Shown here: positions 1 through 5,125 of the stretch, piece after piece
Numbering within the stretch: the stretch's first letter is position 1
Layout: the number at the start of each line of letters is the position of its first letter
NCBI GenBank assembly: GCA_945877725.1
Contig: CAMDXR010000206.1
Span: 1-5,870, forward strand
Source of the DNA: Limnohabitans sp. Rim8
Lineage (GTDB): Bacteria; Pseudomonadota; Gammaproteobacteria; Burkholderiales; Burkholderiaceae_C
Direction: 5' to 3'
Length of the DNA: 5,870 nt
Made by a program: the position numbers and the translations under genes
The notes under the pieces: generated by a model
Told to the model about the DNA's origin: nothing
Databases searched by the model: none
The model's input: only the letters and a program-made list of their open reading frames with translations

Positions 1-401
1 GGCTCTGGTCGACGGCTGGTTCCCCACCGGCGACATCGCCACCATCGACGCGCAAGGCACCATGCAAATTCGCGACCGCACCAAAGACGTGATCAAAACG
101 GGCGGTGAATGGATCAGCTCGATTGACCTGGAAAACGCCGCCGTCGGGCACCCAGCGGTGGCCATGGCCGCGGTCATTGGCGTCAAACACCCCAAGTGGG
201 ACGAAAGGCCTCTGCTGTTCATCGTGCGCAAGCCGGGGCAAAGCGTGGAGAAACAAGAGATCCTCGATTTCTTAGCCACCAAAGTTGCCAAATGGTGGGT
301 GCCCGACGACGTGGTTTTTTTTGGAATCACTGCCCGTGGGCGGCACCGGCAAAGTGCAAAAAACCGATTTGCGCAAGCAATACGGCGGCTTGTTCAGCTG
401 A
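1..401 (+). pseudogene. AMP-forming acyl-CoA synthetase (AlkK-like), C-terminal part, frameshifted near its end
   Basis: This is the 3' end of an adenylate-forming fatty acyl-CoA ligase; the start lies outside the window. Such enzymes make acyl-AMP from a fatty acid and ATP and then the CoA thioester. Reading from base 2, the sequence shows the GWFPTGDIA motif, then the hinge motif DRTKDVIKTGGEWISS and the segment GHPAVAMAAVIGVKHPKWDERP, typical of medium/long-chain ligases related to AlkK. At 315-322 a run of eight Ts throws the frame off. With one T fewer, translation would continue from base 324 as ESLPVGGTGKVQKTDLRKQY and stop at TGA 399-401, giving the normal family C-terminus with the conserved Lys of the TGK motif needed for adenylation. 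As written, the frame instead runs to 445, into the repeats, and loses that lysine. It may be a real frameshift, a homopolymer sequencing error or a slippage site. The family call is firm; the broken state is uncertain. Confidence 0.8.
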
Positions 402-481
402 TCAGACCCCTATCTGCGGGACATGCTGCCCCTGCGGCCGAATGATTGCTGTGGCTGGCTTTGTGTGGGAGGCTGGATTTG

Positions 482-558
482 TGTGGGAGGCTGCCCCTGC
501 GGCCGAATGCATGAAGTGGCTATTAACCAGCATTCGCGAGCAGGGGCTCGCTCCCACA
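482..558. repeat. REP inverted pair 1 (BIME-like)
   Basis: The direct arm 482-510 folds as GGCTGC, loop CCCT, GCGGCC (one G-T wobble). The inverted arm 530-558 has the perfect stem GCGAGC / GCTCGC. The arms are separated by 19 bases and could pair with each other into a longer cruciform. Head, loop and tail are the same in both arms; only the stem bases differ. Confidence 0.75.
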
Positions 559-597
559 AGGATGGAAGGGCTCATTACCCGTGGGAGGCTAGATTTG

Positions 598-674
598 TGT
601 GGGAGGCTGCCCCTGCGGCCGAATGCTTGTAGTGGCTATTAACCAGCATTCGCGAGCAGGGGCTTTCTCACACA
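598..674. repeat. REP inverted pair 2 (BIME-like), partly decayed
   Basis: This is a second copy of the pair, 116 bp downstream of the first. The direct arm 598-626 is identical to that of pair 1. The inverted arm 646-674 has changed in its last part (ctttctcacaca in place of ctcgctcccaca), which weakens its stem. The block 581-664 matches 465-548 with three mismatches, so pair 2 probably arose with pair 1 by tandem duplication. Confidence 0.72.
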
Positions 675-683
675 TGAACCCAA

Positions 684-1304
684 TCAAACCCTGGCGCTTG
701 GGCGTTCATTCATGCGGTCGCGCCAAGCTTGCAGGGCGCTCATGCCTTCGTCGCCCGGCACAAACTTCATCAAGCCCCGCGCAAACTCCAGCGCACAAAA
801 AGCCGTGATGTCGGCAATGGTGAAGCGCTCACCTGCGATCCAAGGCTGGCTTTGCAGACACTGGTCAAACCACCGGGCCACATCGCGCACCTTTTCTGCC
901 TGCGAACGCCCGAACTCCGGGAACTGCGGCTTTTCCAGCGCAGCCAGACCGGGGTGACCATGCCGAATCGCGTTGGCAATACCGCCCAACAAATACAACT
1001 CCACCCGTCGGTCGGCCATCTCTATAAAACCGCGCTCATCGCCGTCCACCCCCATCAGGTTCGGCTCCGGGTAACGGCCCTCCAGCAAGGTGCAAATGGC
1101 ACGGGTTTCTGTAATCACCCGGCCATCGTCTAGCTCCAAGGCGGGCACTTTGGCCATTGGGCTTTTGGCCAAATACTCGGGTTGTCGGTGCTCACCCGCG
1201 TTCAAATCTATCGACACCATCTCGATGCCCGTGATATTTTTCTCCATCAAAAACATCAGCACCCGCCGTGGACTGGGGGCGCGTTGTGCGGTGTAGAGCT
1301 TCAT
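684..1304 (-). CDS. Glutathione S-transferase family protein
   Basis: A 206-residue cytosolic GST-fold protein, a normal length for the family. The N-terminal thioredoxin-like domain covers about residues 1-80: strand MKLYTA, a PSPRR segment at 10-14 where the active-site residue sits, the cis-proline in VPAL (53-56), and the glutathione-binding ETRAI at 66-70. The helical C-terminal domain follows from about 88 and contains the N-capping box TIAD (162-165). Ser11 is the likeliest thiol-activating residue, but bacterial GSTs vary here, so the substrate cannot be predicted. The start ATG overlaps the stop of the upstream GST as ATGA and has a good ribosome binding site, so the two are probably one operon with coupled translation. 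Detoxification or thiol redox chemistry is inference; the family call is firm. Confidence 0.9.
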   Translation of the reverse strand: MKLYTAQRAPSPRRVLMFLMEKNITGIEMVSIDLNAGEHRQPEYLAKSPMAKVPALELDDGRVITETRAICTLLEGRYPEPNLMGVDGDERGFIEMADRRVELYLLGGIANAIRHGHPGLAALEKPQFPEFGRSQAEKVRDVARWFDQCLQSQPWIAGERFTIADITAFCALEFARGLMKFVPGDEGMSALQAWRDRMNERPSARV

Positions 1305-2053
1305 GGCTTGTCCTTTGGATTTTGGGTTTGCTGTGAGTTTTGGGTTTGGGTTTGGGTTTGGCCCATCTCGACCATCTTGCGGGCTTGCTCCGAATAGCGC
1401 TTGGCCCCCTCTTCGCCGTCTTCGGTCAGGTTGATTTTAGAGGGCGGCGCTTCAATGCCGCGCAACACCGCCGGGCGCATGCGAATCGCCTCCAGCCAAC
1501 GCTTTAAGTGCGGCAACTCTTCGGCCGTCAGCGCCACCCCAGACCACCGGTGCGTGCGCACCCAAGCCCAATTGGCAATGTCGGCAATGGAGTAATCGCC
1601 CGCCAAATACTCGTGGTCTTTTAAATGTCCATCCATCACGCGAAACAAACGCGACGTCTCGCCTTGGTAACGGTCAATGGCGGGCTGAATCTTTTCGGGA
1701 AAGTAGCGAAAAAACACATTCGCCTGACCCATCATCGGGCCAATGCCCCCCATCTGAAACATCAGCCACTGCAAAACGCGCGAGCGGCCCTTGGCATCTG
1801 AAGGCATCAACTGGCCGGTTTTTTCGGCCAGATAAATCAGACAAGCCCCAGACTCAAACACCGCGAAATCATCGGCCTCACGGTCCACGATGGCCGGAAT
1901 ACGGCCATTCGGATTGATGGCCAAAAACGCAGGCTGCTTTTGCGCCCCCTGATGCAAATCGAGCACCTGAAGCGCATAAGGCAAACCCATCTCCTCAAGG
2001 GCAATGGAAACTTTGTGCCCATTGGGCGTGGCAGCGGTGTAAAGGTCAATCAT
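1301..2053 (-). CDS. yfcG: YfcG-like glutathione S-transferase / disulfide-bond oxidoreductase
   Basis: A Nu-class GST of 250 residues from the ATG at 2053. A TTG two codons upstream is possible, but MIDLYTA matches the start of E. coli YfcG. Key residues match YfcG: Thr9-Pro10-Asn11, which replace the usual Ser/Cys and bind glutathione, the cis-proline in RIPAIV (51-56), FESG at 66-69, and the N-capping box SIAD (155-158). The segment LQWLMFQMGGIGPMMGQ is also characteristic. YfcG reduces disulfides with glutathione and has little classical transferase activity (family knowledge). YfcG has about 215 residues; here residues from about 205 form an extra tail ending in a Gln/Thr/Asn-rich stretch (231-246). 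It is the first gene of a two-gene operon, its stop overlapping the next GST start. No strong promoter or ribosome binding site is visible upstream. Confidence 0.88.
   Translation of the reverse strand: MIDLYTAATPNGHKVSIALEEMGLPYALQVLDLHQGAQKQPAFLAINPNGRIPAIVDREADDFAVFESGACLIYLAEKTGQLMPSDAKGRSRVLQWLMFQMGGIGPMMGQANVFFRYFPEKIQPAIDRYQGETSRLFRVMDGHLKDHEYLAGDYSIADIANWAWVRTHRWSGVALTAEELPHLKRWLEAIRMRPAVLRGIEAPPSKINLTEDGEEGAKRYSEQARKMVEMGQTQTQTQNSQQTQNPKDKP
1311..1316 (-). promoter_or_regulatory. Ribosome binding site of the downstream GST gene
   Basis: Read on the minus strand this is AAAGGA, six bases before the ATG at 1304. It lies inside the last codons of the upstream GST gene. It supports the chosen start and independent or coupled re-initiation at the ATGA overlap. 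Confidence 0.7.
1319..1361. repeat. GGGTTT hexamer repeat within the 3' end of the YfcG-like gene
   Basis: The plus strand reads TTTGGG repeatedly, with GGG runs at 1324, 1342, 1348 and 1354 and a final GG at 1360. It encodes the Gln-Thr tail of the YfcG-like protein on the minus strand. The core 1341-1361 is an uninterrupted hexamer microsatellite. Four GGG runs on one strand could allow a G-quadruplex, although one loop would be long (15 bases). Confidence 0.7.
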
Positions 2054-2137
2054 GCGCAAAGATTAACATCCCCAGACCCACCGGGGTGCTGCGCAGATGA
2101 CAAGGGCCATTACCCCGAACCCGTCACCCGCCACCCA

Positions 2138-2240
2138 CGACCTGATCGGGGGTCCACGACTCACTGCCCTGTCACCCCCGACCTGATCGGGGGTCCATGG
2201 CTTCGGCGGCGATGGATACCCGGTCGGAGCCGGGTATGAC
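2138..2240. repeat. Intergenic palindromic repeat with a partial tandem copy
   Basis: The main element, 2171-2240, is bounded by gtca and tgac. It holds two hairpins: a 7-bp stem cccccga/tcggggg (2175-2193, 5-base loop) and an 8-bp stem atacccgg/ccgggtat (2216-2237, 6-base loop). The pair tccat/atgga between them extends the palindrome. A partial copy of the first half lies 41 bp upstream, with 19 identical bases at 2138-2156 and 2179-2197. It resembles the short dispersed palindromes common between genes of many proteobacteria and is unrelated to the array at 415-674. It starts six bases past the pyrF stop, so it may act as an mRNA 3'-end structure for pyrF, although no T-run follows. It also separates pyrF from the GST operon. 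Confidence 0.65.
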
Positions 2241-2245
2241 GTACC

Positions 2246-3088
2246 TCACCCCTTCGCTGCCTCCAGCATGTCGCGGGTTTGCAGGGCGACTTGGCGGGCG
2301 GCTTGGGCGAAGTCTTGGCCGCTGGAGGCGTAGAGCACGGCGCGCGACGAGTTGACGATGATCGAGCCTGCGCTGCTGCCGTCGGGGTGGGCGCGCCAGC
2401 CGGCTTTTACGGTGGCCACGGCGTCGCCGCCTTGTGCGCCCACACCGGGGATCAGCAAGGGCACGGTGGGTGCTATCTGGCGGACGCGCTCGATTTCTGC
2501 GGGGTAGGTGGCGCCCACCACCAGGCCCAGTTGGCCGTTCAGGTTCCAGGGGCCTTGGGCCAGGCGGGCCACATGTTCATACAACAGGGGTTGCCCTTCA
2601 ACTGAGGCCAAGCGTTGGTTTTGCAGGTCGTCACCACCGGGGTTAGAGGTGCGGCAGAGCAAGAATGCGCCTTTGCCTTCGTACTTTAAGTAGGGGGCCA
2701 CAGAGTCCCAGCCCATGAAGGGCGACAGGGTCACGGCGTCGGCACCGTAGCGCTCAAACGCTTCTTTGGCGTATTGCTCGGCAGTGGAGCCGATGTCGCC
2801 GCGTTTGGCATCCAGAATGATGGGCACTTGCGGGGCCACCCGGCGCATGTGTTCCATCAGGCGTTCGAGCTGGCCTTCGGCGCGGTGCGCAGCAAAGTAG
2901 GCAATCTGGGGTTTGAAGCTGCTGACCAAGTCGGCCGTGGCGTCCACGATGTGGGCGCAAAAGTCATAAATTTTGTTGGCGTCGCCCTTGTAGGCCGCCG
3001 GGAACTTGGTGGGTTCGGGGTCCAGGCCCACACAAAGCATGGAGCCGTTTTGGCGCTCGGCGGTGCGCAACATGTCTAAAAAGGTCAT
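2246..3088 (-). CDS. pyrF: Orotidine 5'-phosphate decarboxylase (PyrF, long type)
   Basis: A cytosolic enzyme that converts orotidine 5'-phosphate to UMP and CO2, the last step of de novo UMP synthesis. The 280-residue length and sequence fit the longer PyrF subfamily common in actinobacteria and betaproteobacteria rather than the roughly 230-residue E. coli type. A TIM barrel is indicated by GLDPEP (21-26), the FKPQ lysine (Lys59), the catalytic signature DAKRGD (93-98, with Asp93, Lys95 and Asp98), and the phosphate-binding segments GVGAQGGD (215-222) and NSSRAVLYA (246-254). All key residues are present, so the enzyme should be active. The ATG at 3088 fits the family N-terminus, but no clear ribosome binding site precedes it. 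It lies 58 bp downstream of the GntR gene on the same strand; read-through is possible, but no functional link is evident. Confidence 0.97.
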   Translation of the reverse strand: MTFLDMLRTAERQNGSMLCVGLDPEPTKFPAAYKGDANKIYDFCAHIVDATADLVSSFKPQIAYFAAHRAEGQLERLMEHMRRVAPQVPIILDAKRGDIGSTAEQYAKEAFERYGADAVTLSPFMGWDSVAPYLKYEGKGAFLLCRTSNPGGDDLQNQRLASVEGQPLLYEHVARLAQGPWNLNGQLGLVVGATYPAEIERVRQIAPTVPLLIPGVGAQGGDAVATVKAGWRAHPDGSSAGSIIVNSSRAVLYASSGQDFAQAARQVALQTRDMLEAAKG

Positions 3089-3146
3089 GTCGGCATTTTA
3101 AGGGTGGCCCCACCAGGCCAAAGTCTGCCCCAATGCCAAGGCTTTT

Positions 3147-3812
3147 TTACTGCGGTGCCAGCAGGTCGGTGGGCAAGTTCAAAATGAAGTCGTTCAGGGT
3201 TTTGGCATCGCGCCCGGGCCGCATGTGGTCGCGCATAGACAGCACGGCGACATCTGCATCGCGCACCTTGATAGCTTGCACGATCAAGTCGTGTTGGTCA
3301 AAAGAGGTTTGCAAACGGCCCAGCGCACCAAACGCGTGGCGTCTGTACACCCCGGTTCTGAAGCGCATGCGCAAAACCTCTTGGCGTAAAAAGGGGTTGC
3401 GGCTGCCTTGGTAAATCAGCTCGTGAAATTGCAGGTTCAGGGTTTGCCAGCCCTGCATGTCTTCAGCGGCGGCCACGGCGCGGCTTTCTTCGTGCAGGGA
3501 AAACAAGCGCTGCCGGTCTTCTTCGGTCATGCGTTCGCAGGCCAGTCGCACCGCCACGGCTTCCAACTCGGCCAACAGCTCCCACAGGCTCAGCAGCTGT
3601 TGCAGGTTCATCTTGGTCACGGTGCTGCCGCCCCTGGGCGAGTTACTGACCCAGCCCTGCGCCTGTAACTTGATGAGGGCTTCGCGGATGGGCGTTTTTG
3701 AGACCCCAAACCGCTCGGACAAAGCGCTTTCGTCGATGGCATCTCCGGGCAACAAATCGCCCTTGGAAATGGCTTCCTCCAAGTGCAATCGGATTTGGTC
3801 GCTGACTTTCAT
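3147..3812 (-). CDS. GntR-family transcriptional regulator with FCD ligand-binding domain
   Basis: A 221-residue DNA-binding regulator of the FadR/VanR branch of the GntR family. Residues about 3-67 form the winged helix, with recognition region DESALSERFGVSKTPIREAL (27-46) and wing PRGGSTV (59-65). From about 70 to 212 is a helical FCD domain, which in this family binds an organic acid and often a metal. Metal-ligand positions are His130 in FHELI, His174 in QHDLI and His196 in RDHM; the usual first Asp is Asn126 here. It is transcribed away from the CoA-transferase/crotonase pair, and the 116-bp spacer has palindromes over the opposing promoter, so it most likely controls that pair and itself. 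Repression relieved by a carboxylate or acyl-CoA is typical of the branch but inferred here. No good ribosome binding site precedes the ATG. Confidence 0.92.
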   Translation of the reverse strand: MKVSDQIRLHLEEAISKGDLLPGDAIDESALSERFGVSKTPIREALIKLQAQGWVSNSPRGGSTVTKMNLQQLLSLWELLAELEAVAVRLACERMTEEDRQRLFSLHEESRAVAAAEDMQGWQTLNLQFHELIYQGSRNPFLRQEVLRMRFRTGVYRRHAFGALGRLQTSFDQHDLIVQAIKVRDADVAVLSMRDHMRPGRDAKTLNDFILNLPTDLLAPQ

Positions 3813-3818
3813 GGGCTT

Positions 3819-3848
3819 ATCTTAGGGCTAACACGGATATTTTGTCAT
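3819..3848 (-). promoter_or_regulatory. Possible promoter of the GntR gene
   Basis: On the minus strand ATGACA (3848-3843, -35) and TAAGAT (3824-3819, -10) are 18 bases apart. The expected start of transcription would fall at or next to the ATG at 3812, implying a leaderless or nearly leaderless mRNA, which fits the lack of a ribosome binding site. The -10 match is only moderate, so this is tentative. Confidence 0.35.
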
Positions 3849-3849
3849 A

Positions 3850-3864
3850 TTGCAGAGTATGCAA
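3850..3864. promoter_or_regulatory. Candidate operator for the GntR/FCD regulator
   Basis: TTGCA and TGCAA form a perfect 5-bp inverted repeat around a 5-base spacer (GAGTA). It contains the -35 box of the CoA-transferase promoter and lies just beside the proposed -35 of the regulator gene. That position suits repression of both directions. FadR/VanR-type regulators bind short palindromes of about this size (family knowledge); assignment to this protein is inference. Confidence 0.5.
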
Positions 3865-3878
3865 ATATAGGCTATAAA
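3850..3878 (+). promoter_or_regulatory. Sigma70-type promoter of the CoA-transferase/crotonase operon
   Basis: The -35 box TTGCAG (3850-3855) and -10 box TATAAA (3873-3878) are separated by exactly 17 bases in an AT-rich stretch unlike the flanking GC-rich genes. Transcription should start near 3885, leaving a leader of about 44 bases before the ATG at 3929. Confidence 0.65.
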
Positions 3879-3887
3879 TATATTTAT
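3866..3887. promoter_or_regulatory. Two overlapping AT-rich palindromes over the -10 region
   Basis: TATAG-G-CTATA (3866-3876) and ATAAATATATTTAT (3874-3887) are both perfect palindromes. They overlap the -10 box and the expected transcription start. Either may be a second operator site, or simply easily melted AT-rich DNA; base composition alone makes palindromes likelier here. Confidence 0.4.
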
Positions 3888-3893
3888 GGGAAC

Positions 3894-3913
3894 CGACTTT
3901 GTTTTTAAAGTCG
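3894..3913 (+). promoter_or_regulatory. Leader hairpin upstream of the CoA-transferase gene
   Basis: CGACTTT (3894-3900) pairs perfectly with AAAGTCG (3907-3913) around the loop GTTTTT. It lies inside the predicted 5' leader, 15 bases before the ATG. It may stabilise the mRNA, affect ribosome access or be a further protein-binding site. No T-run follows, so it is not a terminator. Confidence 0.5.
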
Positions 3914-3928
3914 ACCAAAACAACATTT

Positions 3929-5125
3929 ATGCCCAAAATTCAAGCCTCCACTGCACTTTCACGCTTCAAGGTCATTGACCTGTCCCGCGTGCGTGCCGGT
4001 CCCAATTGCGTCCGGATCCTGACCGATTTTGGTGCCGATGTGGTGCGCGTTGAACCCCCTGAGGGGGTGGACCCGAACGAGGCGATGTTTGCCGCCAACC
4101 GCAAGGGGGGCGATTTTCAGAACATCAACCGCAACAAGCGCTCTTTGACCCTGAACCTCAAGAAGCCGGGGGCCATGGACATTTTGCGGCGCATGATTTT
4201 GGAAGCCGATGTGGTGGTCGAGAACTGGCGGCCCGACGTCAAAGACCGCTTGGGCTTGGATTACGAGTCGCTCAAGGCCATCAACCCGCGCATTATTCTG
4301 GCCAGTATTTCGGGCTTTGGGCAAGACGGCCCCTATGCCTGGCGGCCCGGTTTTGACCAAATCATTCAGGGCATGGGCGGCCTGATGAGCGTGACCGGGG
4401 AGCCCGAGCATGGCCCCATCCGGTCGGGTTTGGCGGTGGCCGACCTGAGTGCCGGTTTGTATTGCGCCATCGGGATTTTGGTGGCCCTGATCGAGCGCGA
4501 AACTTCTGGCCAAGGCCAGTGGGTGCAAAGCTCTTTGCTGCATTCGCAAATTGCCATGATGGATTTCCAGATGGCCCGGTACCTGAACGACAACGATGTG
4601 CCCGTCCAAGTGGGCAACAACCACCCGACCAGCTCGCCCATGGGTTTGTTTGAGGCCAGCGATGGATGTTTTAACTTAGGGGCTTCGGGCGAGGGCAATT
4701 GGAAGCGCTTTTGCGAAGTGGTCGAAAAACCCGAGTGGTACCAAGACCCCGAGTTCGTCACCGAGCCGCTGCGCGTGAAAAACAGGACACGCTTGAACCA
4801 GTTGATTGCACAAGAGTTCCCTAAAAAAACAGTGCACCAGTGGGTCAGCTTGCTCAACCAGGCGGGCGTGCCCGCAGGCCCGGTTTACACCGTGCCTCAA
4901 GTGTTTGAAGACCCGCAGGTGCAACACCTGAACGTGACCGCCACGCTGCCCACGCAGTACGGCAAAGACATGCATTTCATCACCCAGCCTGTGGTGCTCA
5001 GCCGCACCCCCTCGCAAGTGGTGGCACCCGCACCTGGTTGGGGCGAACACACCGACGAAGTGCTGACCGAGTTGGGGTTTTCTGGCAGCGATATCAGCGA
5101 TTTTCGTGCGCGGGGGGTGGTATGA
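3929..5125 (+). CDS. Class III (CaiB/BaiF, formyl-CoA transferase family) CoA-transferase
   Basis: A 398-residue enzyme of family III, which moves CoA between a donor thioester and a free carboxylate in the cytosol. It opens with FKVIDLSRVRAGPNCVRILTDFGADVVRVE (13-42), the family's CoA-binding N-terminal motif, followed by NRNKRSLTLNLKKPGA (67-82). Asp172 in LAVADLSAG corresponds to the catalytic Asp169 of formyl-CoA transferase, which forms the aspartyl-CoA intermediates. The rest, including AGVPAGPVYTVPQVFEDPQV, covers the usual C-terminal part, so the gene is full length. I chose the ATG at 3929 because family similarity starts just after it; a TTG at 3899 would sit inside the leader hairpin. 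No clear ribosome binding site is seen. The stop overlaps the start of the crotonase gene as ATGA, and the divergent GntR gene probably regulates both. The substrate acid is not identifiable. Confidence 0.92.
   Translation: MPKIQASTALSRFKVIDLSRVRAGPNCVRILTDFGADVVRVEPPEGVDPNEAMFAANRKGGDFQNINRNKRSLTLNLKKPGAMDILRRMILEADVVVENWRPDVKDRLGLDYESLKAINPRIILASISGFGQDGPYAWRPGFDQIIQGMGGLMSVTGEPEHGPIRSGLAVADLSAGLYCAIGILVALIERETSGQGQWVQSSLLHSQIAMMDFQMARYLNDNDVPVQVGNNHPTSSPMGLFEASDGCFNLGASGEGNWKRFCEVVEKPEWYQDPEFVTEPLRVKNRTRLNQLIAQEFPKKTVHQWVSLLNQAGVPAGPVYTVPQVFEDPQVQHLNVTATLPTQYGKDMHFITQPVVLSRTPSQVVAPAPGWGEHTDEVLTELGFSGSDISDFRARGVV

Larger units (their letters stand above)
415..674. repeat. REP-like palindromic repeat array
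   Basis: This gap between two convergent gene ends holds no credible gene. It carries one degenerate and four clear copies of a 29-nt REP-like unit. Direct copies lie at 482-510 and 598-626, inverted copies at 530-558 and 646-674, and a degenerate direct copy at about 415-444. Each starts with tgtggga, has a 6-bp stem around a CCCT loop and ends in gaatgc. The unit resembles REP sequences of Pseudomonas and other proteobacteria, which are mobilised in trans by RAYT transposases (family knowledge). No RAYT gene is in the window. Position at the 3' ends of convergent genes is typical, and the hairpins may protect the mRNA ends or slow transcription. There is no T-run making a classical terminator. 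Confidence 0.8.

Noticed and set aside
423..632. Short open frames through the repeat array, with Cys/Gly-rich repeated peptides
   Set aside because: The apparent protein repeat only reflects the DNA repeat; there is no ribosome binding site and the REP explanation covers the sequence.
2054..2130. Promoter for the GST operon
   Set aside because: Weak candidates such as TTGTCA have no -10 box at suitable spacing, so none could be supported.
3089..3146. Small inverted repeat tggcc/ggcca between gntR and pyrF as a terminator
   Set aside because: A 5-bp stem without a following T-run on the minus strand is too weak to call.
3899..3928. TTG start extending the CoA-transferase by ten residues
   Set aside because: It lies within the leader hairpin, has no ribosome binding site, and family similarity begins after the ATG at 3929.
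3886..3978. A 30-codon reading frame starting at the predicted transcription start and overlapping the CoA-transferase start
   Set aside because: It could be a leaderless upstream ORF, but it has no ribosome binding site and no recognisable sequence, and its overlap with the real gene would occur by chance.
3959..4624. A 221-codon open frame on the minus strand inside the CoA-transferase gene
   Set aside because: It mirrors the coding strand of a well-supported enzyme, has biased composition and no recognisable domain.
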